From the NCBI RefSeq assembly GCF_029278605.1, contig NZ_CP119572.1, positions 2,790,001 through 2,854,000 of the forward strand: DNA of 64,000 nucleotides. Direction: 5' to 3'. This DNA comes from Cupriavidus sp. WKF15. Lineage in GTDB: Bacteria; Pseudomonadota; Gammaproteobacteria; Burkholderiales; Burkholderiaceae. Of the stretch, positions 10,316 through 17,993 are shown piece after piece. The position numbers and the translations under genes are program-made. Each line of letters opens with the position of its first letter. The stretch's first letter is position 1. The notes beneath the pieces were generated by a model. That model saw nothing but the letters and a program-made list of their open reading frames with translations, made no database searches and was not told the origin of the DNA.

Positions 10316-10858
10316 ATGAACTACTTGCTTGGTCTGTCACGACAGATCGACAGGTTGAATCAGCACACGGGCAGGCTTGCAAACATCATGATCCTGCTGT
10401 CGTGCCTGATCAGCGCAGGCAACGCCCTACTGCGCTATGGCTTCAACTTGAGCGATAACTGGCCACTCGAACTGCAGTGGTACATGTTTGCGATCGCCGT
10501 GATGTTCGGCGCCTCGTACACCTTCCAGCGCAATGAACATGTCCGCGTCGACCTGATCTACGGCAATGTCTCGGAGCGCGCGCAGCACTGGATCGACATC
10601 TTCGGCATCGTCGTCTTCCTGCTGCCCTCGTGCATCCTGTTCACGTGGCTGTCCTGGGATTCCCTGTTCCTGCCTTCGTGGCGCCTCCTCGAGCAATCGG
10701 GCAATTCCGGCGGCCTGCCGCGTTACCCGATCAAGCTGGTGGTGCCCGTCGGCTTCGCCCTGCTCGCCCTGCAGGGTGTATCTGAACTGATCAAGCGCTT
10801 TGCCGCCCTGAAAGGCCTGGTGCGTATCGAATCCAAATACGAGAGGCCGGTGCAATGA
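10316..10858 (+). CDS. dctQ: TRAP transporter small membrane subunit (DctQ type)
   Basis: 180 residues with four hydrophobic segments (about 22-45, 58-75, 97-117, 137-158), typical of DctQ proteins. These form the membrane complex of tripartite ATP-independent periplasmic transporters together with DctM. ELQWYMFAIAVMFGASYT is a family-like stretch. GGGGAGA just before 10316 supports the start. Its stop overlaps the dctM start by 4 bases. TRAP systems import organic acids using an ion gradient; the substrate cannot be told because no periplasmic binding protein lies beside it. Confidence 0.92.
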   Translation: MNYLLGLSRQIDRLNQHTGRLANIMILLSCLISAGNALLRYGFNLSDNWPLELQWYMFAIAVMFGASYTFQRNEHVRVDLIYGNVSERAQHWIDIFGIVVFLLPSCILFTWLSWDSLFLPSWRLLEQSGNSGGLPRYPIKLVVPVGFALLALQGVSELIKRFAALKGLVRIESKYERPVQ

Positions 10859-12567
10859 TTCCATTGGAATATATGCCGCCGCTGATGTTCGGCGGCCTGG
10901 TGGTATTCATGCTGATCGGGTTCCCGGTCGCGTTTTCGCTGTCCGCCGTCGGCCTGGCCTTTGGCTTCCTGGCCATCCAGTGGGGCTATTTTCCGCTGAG
11001 CTTCCTGCAGGCTGTGCCCAGCCGCGTGTTCGGCAGCGTGCTGGCCAACGAGCTGCTGCTGGCCATCCCGTTCTTCACCTTCATGGGTGCGATCCTGGAG
11101 AAATGCGGGCTGGCCGAGGACATGCTCGACTCCATGGGCCAGCTGTTCGGCCCGGTGCGCGGCGGCCTCGGCTATTCGGTGATCATCGTCGGCTTCATCC
11201 TGGGCGCGATCACCGGCACGGTGGCCGCGCAGGTGATCGCCATGGCGATGATCTCGCTGCCGGTGATGATGCGCTACCGCTACAACATGAAGTACGCCAC
11301 CGGCGTGCTGGCGGCGTCGGGCACCATCACGCAGCTGGTGCCGCCGTCGCTGGTGCTGGTGGTGCTGGCCGACCAGCTCAAGACGCCCGCCGGCAGCGCC
11401 GACGTGGGCAGCATGTACCTGGGCGCATGGGGCCCGTCGGTGGTGCAGATCGCGCTGTTCGCGCTGTACACGTTCTTCCTGGCGCGCTTCAAGCCCGACT
11501 GGCTGCCGCCCGTTCCGGCCGAAGCCCGCACGCTGCGCGGCTGGGCGCTGTGGGCCAAGTGCCTGCGCGGCATCATCCCTTGCGCGGTGCTGATCTTCCT
11601 GGTGCTGGGCACGATCATGCTGGGCATTGCCACGCCGACCGAATCGGGCGCCATGGGTGCCGTTGGCGCGCTGGTGCTTGCGGTGATCCGCGACAAGGCC
11701 TTCACCAGCACCGACCGCCTGGTCTACCGCGCCGGCATTGTAGCGACGCTGATCGCCGCGGCCGTGGGCGTTTTTGCCTTTGGCTCGCATCTGTTCCGCA
11801 TTCCTCTGGCGGTACTCTACCTGGTCATCCTGTGGCTGGTCATCCGTTCCGGCCAGATGACCGACCTGCGCCTGCTGATCGTCGACGCCTACCAGTCCAC
11901 CGCGCGCATCACGGCGATGGTGGTGTTCATCCTGATCGGCTCCACCTGCTTCTCGGTGGTGTTCCAGGGCGTGGACGGCGGTGCCTGGGTGGAGCACCTG
12001 TTCACCTCGCTGCCGGGCGGCTGGATCGGCTTCCTGATCGTGGTGAACCTGTTCATCTTCTTCCTGGCCTTCTTCCTGGACTTCTTCGAGATCGCCTTCA
12101 TCGTGGTGCCGATGCTGGCCCCGGTGGCGGTGAAGGTGCTGGCGCCGGTGGTCGCCGACTCGATGGGCGGCAACCCCGAAGCCGCGGCCACCGCGGCGCT
12201 GGTGTGGTTCGGCGTGATGCTGTGCGTGAACATGCAGACCTCGTTCATGCACCCGCCGTTCGGCTTCGCGCTGTTCTACCTGCGGGGCATCGCGCCCAAG
12301 GAGGTCAAGAGCTCGGACATCTACTGGGGCGCCCTGCCCTGGGTCGGCCTGCAGTTGCTGATGGTGCTGGCCGTGATGTTCTGGCCGGGCATGGTGACCG
12401 CTTTCCTGGACAAGGGGTCGCTGCACCATAACACCGGGGCGGAGGTCAGTATTCCGCTCGGCGGCGAGCCGGAAAAGCCGGCATCGGCGCCAGGCACGCT
12501 GGAACTGCCAGGCACAGCGGCACCCGCGGAGCCGGCGGCGCCGCAGTTCGAGTTCGAGAAGAAGTAG
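10855..12567 (+). CDS. dctM: TRAP transporter large membrane subunit (DctM type), enlarged
   Basis: 570 residues against about 425 for a typical DctM. The N-terminal half carries the expected motifs: IGFPVAFSLSAVGLAFGF, LLAIPFFTFMGAILEKCGLA, and SGTITQLVPPSLVLVVLAD. The extra length comes from a central insertion (about 282-335) with two added hydrophobic segments and from a hydrophilic Pro/Ala/Glu-rich tail (about the last 45 residues). It is the substrate-translocating channel, co-translated with dctQ. A terminator follows directly. No dctP gene is adjacent, so the binding protein must be encoded elsewhere or have been lost. Confidence 0.92.
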   Translation: MIPLEYMPPLMFGGLVVFMLIGFPVAFSLSAVGLAFGFLAIQWGYFPLSFLQAVPSRVFGSVLANELLLAIPFFTFMGAILEKCGLAEDMLDSMGQLFGPVRGGLGYSVIIVGFILGAITGTVAAQVIAMAMISLPVMMRYRYNMKYATGVLAASGTITQLVPPSLVLVVLADQLKTPAGSADVGSMYLGAWGPSVVQIALFALYTFFLARFKPDWLPPVPAEARTLRGWALWAKCLRGIIPCAVLIFLVLGTIMLGIATPTESGAMGAVGALVLAVIRDKAFTSTDRLVYRAGIVATLIAAAVGVFAFGSHLFRIPLAVLYLVILWLVIRSGQMTDLRLLIVDAYQSTARITAMVVFILIGSTCFSVVFQGVDGGAWVEHLFTSLPGGWIGFLIVVNLFIFFLAFFLDFFEIAFIVVPMLAPVAVKVLAPVVADSMGGNPEAAATAALVWFGVMLCVNMQTSFMHPPFGFALFYLRGIAPKEVKSSDIYWGALPWVGLQLLMVLAVMFWPGMVTAFLDKGSLHHNTGAEVSIPLGGEPEKPASAPGTLELPGTAAPAEPAAPQFEFEKK

Positions 12568-12589
12568 GCTGAGGCTGTCGTGTCTACCA

Positions 12590-12618
12590 ATGCCCCGCAG
12601 ATGCGGGGCATTTTTTTT
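12590..12618 (+). terminator. Rho-independent terminator after dctM
   Basis: A GC-rich stem (ATGCCCCGC with GCGGGGCAT, AGAT between) followed by eight T residues, about 23 bases after the dctM stop. The rest of the gap to 12810 holds no recognisable gene, only the upstream region of the next unit. Confidence 0.9.
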
Positions 12619-12810
12619 CCGCGCGTTGCTCTGCGCCGGATAAGCGCACGTCGCAGGCCTGCCTCTGCTACGGCGGGTCCATCGCCTCCAGGACTTGAAA
12701 GTCAGAGACTGCCCTATCTCGAAAACATCAGGCGATTTTCATCCTTTCCTTATATCCGGCGCTTGTTGCGGCATGTATAGCTGGTTCCTTCTGTCACGGA
12801 GGGACCACGA

Positions 12811-13563
12811 ATGCCCGATATTCGCTATGCACTGAAGAACGGCGATCCGACAAGTACCGGGGGCCAACTCATCGCCTGCCACCATGGTTTCACGCATCAT
12901 GGCGTGCCGATGGGCGTCGAGAGTCGCTTGGCGGGCGGGAGACCTTCGATGAGCGATGCGATTGACCCGGATCTGCGCTTGCTTGCTGCAATCGCCTACG
13001 GGGAAGCTTCCATTCGCGATGACTCCGAGGAAATCGGTGGAATTGCCTTTGCTGTGGCTAACAGACGTCGAGCATGGGGCGGAAAGACGGTGTCGCAATT
13101 ACGAGCTGCCGACCCTAACTATTCGTATGCGTGGGAAGGGTCAAACGCTCGTTTCAATAAGTTAATGCGCGCCTCGGTCAAAGACATAGAACTCAATCCG
13201 GGCATGAAACTCGCCGTTGAATGGGGAAAAAAGGCCTTAGCCAATGATGGACCAGATCCTTCTAATGGTGCGTTCTGGTGGGACGGTCTCGACTTCAAGA
13301 CAAACTATGCCAAGCATCCGAAAGTACAAGATGGTTTCAAATTCGGAAGCCCCGCTCATAACATCTTTGGCGTACAGGAGAAGCGACGTGAGACTATTGT
13401 GTACTGGAGGGTCAGGAACAAGAAGAACGGAAAGATAGTCGATGGCGCCGAGCGTGGAAGATATGATTCCATTTGGGTTTCTACTGCCGCGCATGGCAGC
13501 TCAATATTCTGGGGCCACAATCCAGACTACGTGAAAGCCTCTGGAGGCAAGGCATATAGATGA
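12811..13563 (+). CDS. Putative cell-wall hydrolase with truncated PAAR leader; candidate type VI effector
   Basis: 250 residues. Residues 1 to about 38 resemble the opening of a PAAR-type spike protein (KNGDPTSTGGQ, then THHGVPMGVE), but the rest of the roughly 85-residue PAAR fold is absent. From residue 47 a different domain begins. It opens with LRLLAAIAYGEAS, reminiscent of SleB-type hydrolases and lysozyme-like folds with a catalytic Glu (E65), and continues with GGIAFAVANRR, SNGAFWWDGLDF and AHNIFGV. Two starts are possible: ATG 12811 behind GGAGGG, or ATG 12949 behind GGGAG, which would give the hydrolase domain alone. The stop overlaps the next gene by 4 bases. Composition is visibly more A/T-rich than its neighbours. 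The function is inferred; no other type VI gene lies in the window. Confidence 0.6.
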   Translation: MPDIRYALKNGDPTSTGGQLIACHHGFTHHGVPMGVESRLAGGRPSMSDAIDPDLRLLAAIAYGEASIRDDSEEIGGIAFAVANRRRAWGGKTVSQLRAADPNYSYAWEGSNARFNKLMRASVKDIELNPGMKLAVEWGKKALANDGPDPSNGAFWWDGLDFKTNYAKHPKVQDGFKFGSPAHNIFGVQEKRRETIVYWRVRNKKNGKIVDGAERGRYDSIWVSTAAHGSSIFWGHNPDYVKASGGKAYR

Positions 13564-14267
13564 AGTCAGCTTCGATACTGGCCGCGACCCTGATTCTTCT
13601 TGCCGGAGATTGCATTGCGGCCCCTGCCTATGAAAGCCATGATGCCTTCTATGCCGATCAGGCAGGTGCCGTGTTTCATGATCCGATCAGGAGCGACGCT
13701 GGTATTGCGTACGCGTATCCAGACAAGCCAGGCATTTATATTCAGCTTCGATCCGAACTGGAAGGAAAGCCTGTAAATATTGAAGTCGCCGGGAATCGCG
13801 TCATCGTCAACGGCCGGGTCTATCGTTTTTCCCGTGCCACAACCTTCCCCGGCGAGCATGCCTTGGATATCGTGCCGACAAGTGCCTTGGTGTTTCTTGC
13901 GCAACGAACCGATTACCGGCCCCCTCTGCTGTGCGTAGAAGGACACAGCAACAGATCCGGCGAGGCTGGCCGGCACACTCAAATCTACCTGCTGATTGAC
14001 CCGATCCGCCAGAATGGCAAGGCGACCTTCCTGCATTTGCCGAGCCTGCTTTCAGCATGTCGGGCAGTAGTATCAACAAGGAGCGGCGGAATTTCCTTTC
14101 CGAAGAATAGCTATCTGTTCGACGATGCGCGGGAGGCTCGCGTCGGCTTGCAGCTGGATTATTACTCGTTCGAACGAGGTCGCTTCACTCCGACCGGGAC
14201 GGTGATACATCTCAAGTTCAGTCAACCTGACAATCCTTTTGCGTTTTCGCCTCAGGAGGGCAGATAG
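13560..14267 (+). CDS. Secreted protein, candidate periplasmic immunity partner
   Basis: 235 residues. The N-terminus is a clear Sec signal peptide (MKSASILAATLILLAGDCIA, with a likely cut before APAYES). The mature part has no family I recognise; it looks beta-rich, with two isolated cysteines (near residues 122 and 162) that could form a disulphide. It starts inside the stop of the hydrolase-like gene (ATGA), shares its lower-GC composition, and has nothing downstream on its strand. Translational coupling of a peptidoglycan hydrolase to a secreted partner is the standard form of an effector and immunity pair, so immunity is the preferred inference. A generic periplasmic protein is the alternative. 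Confidence 0.6.
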   Translation: MKSASILAATLILLAGDCIAAPAYESHDAFYADQAGAVFHDPIRSDAGIAYAYPDKPGIYIQLRSELEGKPVNIEVAGNRVIVNGRVYRFSRATTFPGEHALDIVPTSALVFLAQRTDYRPPLLCVEGHSNRSGEAGRHTQIYLLIDPIRQNGKATFLHLPSLLSACRAVVSTRSGGISFPKNSYLFDDAREARVGLQLDYYSFERGRFTPTGTVIHLKFSQPDNPFAFSPQEGR

Positions 14268-14288
14268 CCGCCGCCTGGGGCCCAGCGG

Positions 14289-16493
14289 CTAATTCGTAGT
14301 CGTCACCAGCACATCCCCCCGCCGCGCCACCACATTCACGACAACGCTGCTGCCCGTGCGCCGCAGCATCAGGTCGACGGATGCATCGGCCACGCAGAGT
14401 CCTTGCAGTGTCACGTCCTCCATGAAGGACGGCAGCGCCGGATAGCCGAAGCGGATCTGGCGCGCGCCCACGTCGAAGTCCAGGTTCAGGCACGATTGCA
14501 GCAGCGACAGCGGCGCGGCGGCCGCCCAGGCCTGCGGGATACACGCCACCGGATACAGCGTCGGGCCGCGGTTGCGCCGGCGCACGAAGCCGCAGAACAG
14601 CTCGGGCAGGCGGCGCAGGTCGATATGGGTGGACGCGGCAAACAGGCCGTCGAAGATGCGCAAGGCCGCTTCGCGCAAGCCGTAGCGAACCATCCCGGCG
14701 GCGATGATGGCGTTGTCGTGAGGCCAGACCGAACCATTGTGATAGCTCATCGGGTTGTAGCGGATTTCGCTCGACGCGATGGTCCTCACGCCCCAGCCGG
14801 AGAACGATGCGCTGCCCATCAGCGCGGCCGCCACCGGCGCTGCGCGCTCCGCCAGTGCAATGCCCGTATAGAGCGCATGGCCCGCATTGGAGGACAGCAC
14901 GCGGCATGGCCGCTTGTCGCCATCGAGCGCGAGCACGTAGGTGCCCAGTGCCTCGTCGAAGAAGGCATCGTCGAAGCGCTGGCGGAGCTGCGCGGCACGC
15001 GTTTCGAGTGCGACAGCACGTCCGCCGTGGCCCAGGCTGTGTGCGATCCGTGCGGCCGCCGTCAAGGCGCCGTACACATATGCCTGCACCTCCACCATCG
15101 CGATCGGGCCTTCCGCCAGGGTGCCGTCCGCATGGAAGACCGAATCGCGGCTGTCCTTCCAGCCCTGGTTGAGCAGCCCTTCGGCGCTGCGCCGCCCGTA
15201 CTCGACGAAGCCGTCGCCGTCGCGGTCGCCATATTGGTCGATCCAGCGCAGCGCCGCCTCGATATGCGGCCACAGCGCGCGTGCCGTGGCCAGGTCATGC
15301 GTGCGGTCCAGGTAGGCGCCTGCCAGCATCACGAACAGCGGCGTGGAATCGATGCTGCCGTAGTAGCAACGGAACGGCACCTCGCCAAGGTTCGCCATTT
15401 CGCCCTTGCGGCTTTCGTGCAGGATCTTGCCCGGCTCGGCATCGGCCGAAGGATCGGATGTCGTCGCCTGGTGCGCCGCCAGGTAACCCAGCACGCCGCG
15501 CGCGATGTCCGGGTCCAGCCACAGGGTTTCCATCGCCGTGATCAGCGCATCGCGGCCGAAAAAGGTGCTGAACCAAGGAATGCCGGCGTAGGGATAGGGC
15601 CCGTAAGGCGTCTGCGTGATCAGCATGTAGAGATCGGACATGCTGCGGCCCACGGCCTCGTTGAAGATCTCGTTGGAGGTGGTCACCGTTGCGGCCTGCG
15701 CCGACAACGCCTGGAGTGCGCGCCGCGCAGCACGCAGGGCCGACGGGAAGGCGTAATGCAGGGGAGGCCCTTCGGGCCGCACCTGGCCGCAGCACACCTC
15801 CACGTAAAGCAGATATGTCTTCTGCGGCACCAGTTCCAGCTCGAATAACGCCCCGTCCTCACGCAGGAGCGTCGGCGCGGGGTCGAATAACAGATGCGTG
15901 GTGCGCTCGCAATCATCCAGCCCGGTGTACGCGAGCCGCGCGTCATTGCCCGTCAGCACAGGCGCATGATGACGGCCGCGCCTGGTGCGCCTGGCACCGC
16001 GCACCTCGAACAAGTCGGCGAAATCCGCCGCGAACGCCAGTTCCAGCCGGATGTGCCGCGGCACGTCATCAAAATTGCGCACGGCCAGCCGCTCGTAGCA
16101 AGTGCTGTCCCACAGGAAGCGCGAGCGGCGTACATGGATCAGGTCGTGCGGCATGGCCAGTTGCCCTTGCGCATCGAACAGGTCGGGGTTGGTCAGATCG
16201 CAACTGAACGCGGCGTTGTCGTCGCGCAGCACGGAACTGAGCAGGATCGGACGCCACCCGTTGATGGTCAGGTGGAAGTGCGACAGGTGGCGCGTGTCGC
16301 AGTGATAGATGCCGTCCGAGCCGCCCGAGCCGGCGATCGCGTCCCCGTGCTGGTCGAACACGGAGAAGGTGTCGCCGTGCTTCAGCGTGCGCGGCTGGGT
16401 CTGGCGCAGCGAGCGCGACGCGGCGATCACAATGGGCGCGGACGGCGTCGCTTCCGGCTCCGTGCCGCGCCGGCCTTCGGGAGCATCAAGCAT
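14289..16493 (-). CDS. Amylo-alpha-1,6-glucosidase / glycogen debranching-type enzyme
   Basis: 734 residues from the ATG at 16493, preceded by GGAGGGGAATCC. The N-terminal domain (about 30-230) is of the GDE_N_bis type (LKHGDTFSVFDQHGD, GIYHCDTRHLSHFHLTING). The C-terminal half is an alpha/alpha toroid typical of glucosidases, with GIPWFSTFFGRDALITAMET, YYGSIDSTPLFVMLAGAYLD, and NPMSYHNGSVWPHDNAIIA. It probably hydrolyses alpha-glucosidic branches or related linkages; the substrate is not certain from sequence. It lies 16 bases downstream of a glycosyltransferase gene on the same strand, suggesting a two-gene operon in polysaccharide or compatible-solute metabolism. Confidence 0.88.
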   Translation of the reverse strand: MLDAPEGRRGTEPEATPSAPIVIAASRSLRQTQPRTLKHGDTFSVFDQHGDAIAGSGGSDGIYHCDTRHLSHFHLTINGWRPILLSSVLRDDNAAFSCDLTNPDLFDAQGQLAMPHDLIHVRRSRFLWDSTCYERLAVRNFDDVPRHIRLELAFAADFADLFEVRGARRTRRGRHHAPVLTGNDARLAYTGLDDCERTTHLLFDPAPTLLREDGALFELELVPQKTYLLYVEVCCGQVRPEGPPLHYAFPSALRAARRALQALSAQAATVTTSNEIFNEAVGRSMSDLYMLITQTPYGPYPYAGIPWFSTFFGRDALITAMETLWLDPDIARGVLGYLAAHQATTSDPSADAEPGKILHESRKGEMANLGEVPFRCYYGSIDSTPLFVMLAGAYLDRTHDLATARALWPHIEAALRWIDQYGDRDGDGFVEYGRRSAEGLLNQGWKDSRDSVFHADGTLAEGPIAMVEVQAYVYGALTAAARIAHSLGHGGRAVALETRAAQLRQRFDDAFFDEALGTYVLALDGDKRPCRVLSSNAGHALYTGIALAERAAPVAAALMGSASFSGWGVRTIASSEIRYNPMSYHNGSVWPHDNAIIAAGMVRYGLREAALRIFDGLFAASTHIDLRRLPELFCGFVRRRNRGPTLYPVACIPQAWAAAAPLSLLQSCLNLDFDVGARQIRFGYPALPSFMEDVTLQGLCVADASVDLMLRRTGSSVVVNVVARRGDVLVTTTN

Positions 16494-16509
16494 GGATTCC
16501 CCTCCAGGT

Positions 16510-17604
16510 TCAGGCCGCGATGTGCAAGGCCGGGTCGGCGGGCTGATCCCGATACGGGCGCCCATTGCCGGACGCCGGGTCGTGCAGGCGGCCATACAAT
16601 GCCAGGTAATCGTTGGCCATGCGTTCGGCGCTGAAGCGCGCCTGGAACGCGCGTCGCACGCCGCGGCGATCGATGTCGCCGATACGCCCGACTGCCGCCA
16701 CAGCCTCGTCGATACTGTCGACGACGAAGCCGGTGACCCCGTCATCGACGATTTCCGGGACCGAGCCGCACCGGAACGCGATCACCGGCGTGCCGCAAGC
16801 CATGGCTTCGATCATCGCGAGGCCGAAAGGCTCGGGCCAGTCGATCGGGAACAGCAGCGCACGGGCGTCGCCGAGGAAGCGCATCTTTTCGCGCTGGCCG
16901 ATTTCTCCAAGATACTCCACATTGGCGTGCCGGCTGAGCAGCGGCGCGATGTCGGCTTCCCAGTATGCGCGGTCGACGCGGTCGATCTTGGCGGCAATCT
17001 TCAGCGGCAGGCCGCTTCGCACGGCAATCTCGATCGCGCGGTCGGGGCGCTTCTCCGGCGAGATTCTCCCGAGGAAAGCCAGGTAGCCGCCCCGGCCCGA
17101 GGCATGGAACGGCAGCAGCTGTTCAGGCAGGCCATGATAGACGTTGCCCAGCCAGGAGACCGGCGGCATGGGACCACGCTGCCCGAGCGACACCGATACC
17201 AGCGGTATGTCCGGGAACACGGAGTAGAACGGCCACAGGTCCGGAAGGTCCAGCCTGCCGTGCAGTGTGGTCACCGTGCGATGCGCGAAGCTGCGCACCA
17301 TCGGGAAATGCAGCAGTTCGGTGTGAAAGTGCAGGATGTCGAAGTCGTCTGCCCGCCGGAGGACTTCATCAAGCATCATCGCGTGATAGGGCACGAAGTC
17401 ACGCACCGACGGGTCGCTGCGCAGCGCCCGCGGCACGCAACTCACGAGCCGGGCGGCAGTCGATGAGTCGGCACTGGCAAACAGCGTCACGTCGTGACCC
17501 AGCCTGACCAGTTCATTGGTGAGATACGCCACGACACGTTCGGTGCCGCCGTAGTGCCTGGGCGGGCAGGATTCCTGAAGCGGGGCAATTTGAGCGATTT
17601 TCAT
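16510..17604 (-). CDS. Glycosyltransferase, family 4 (GT-B fold)
   Basis: 364 residues from the ATG at 17604 (MKIAQIAPLQESCPPRHYGG), which is where glycosyltransferase similarity begins; the frame is open upstream but without similarity. The N-terminal Rossmann half has the GGTERVVAYLTNELVRLGHD acceptor-side motif. The C-terminal half has FLGRISPEKRPDRAIEIA and the nucleotide-sugar E-x7-E motif in EPFGLAMIEAMACGTPVIAF. No signal peptide or membrane helix, so it is cytosolic. Donor and acceptor are unknown. Linked to the debranching-type glucosidase immediately downstream. Confidence 0.92.
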   Translation of the reverse strand: MKIAQIAPLQESCPPRHYGGTERVVAYLTNELVRLGHDVTLFASADSSTAARLVSCVPRALRSDPSVRDFVPYHAMMLDEVLRRADDFDILHFHTELLHFPMVRSFAHRTVTTLHGRLDLPDLWPFYSVFPDIPLVSVSLGQRGPMPPVSWLGNVYHGLPEQLLPFHASGRGGYLAFLGRISPEKRPDRAIEIAVRSGLPLKIAAKIDRVDRAYWEADIAPLLSRHANVEYLGEIGQREKMRFLGDARALLFPIDWPEPFGLAMIEAMACGTPVIAFRCGSVPEIVDDGVTGFVVDSIDEAVAAVGRIGDIDRRGVRRAFQARFSAERMANDYLALYGRLHDPASGNGRPYRDQPADPALHIAA

Positions 17605-17993
17605 TGGCAGGATATGCGCGCTGCTGAAAAGTTTGACCACCGGTTGCAGGACTGCTTGGTTCCCGCCTCCGCGCGATTTGCGCTGGACCACCCGATCACG
17701 CTGGAAGGTCCTGCGCCGGTGTAGCCGTCCCATGGTGGTCGCGGCTGCCTTGAGCGCCGCGTGCCTTGTGAGCAGGCCAAGCCTGGCTGCCGCTTGCGCC
17801 ACCTTTACCCGCGTCTTGCGGGCAGTACCGTGCCGCACCGCAACAAAAACGGTCCCACAGCCCAGGTGCCGTTCCGCGATCTATCCCAGGCTTGAAACCC
17901 GTCGCTGCAAACGCCATGCCCGCCATCCGTGCGGATTGCTATGCTAGGAATCGTCCACTTCGAATCCTGTTGCGCAACCTTAGAGAGGAGCCC
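17605..17993. other. Gene-free divergent upstream region (389 bases)
   Basis: This stretch lies between the divergent glycosyltransferase and SulP genes. I see no convincing protein, RNA gene or repeat in it. A TATGCT preceded by TGC at about 17937-17945 could be an extended -10 for the SulP gene. Otherwise nothing can be assigned. Confidence 0.5.

Noticed and set aside
12568..14288. Prophage or genomic island with integrase
   Set aside because: The A/T-richer stretch holds only two genes. There is no integrase, tRNA or attachment repeat, so it is treated as an islet, not a prophage.
14266..14290. Hairpin between the candidate immunity gene and the debranching gene as a terminator
   Set aside because: An AGCCGC/GCGGCT stem is present, but it overlaps the end of the convergent gene and has no T-run, so it was not called.
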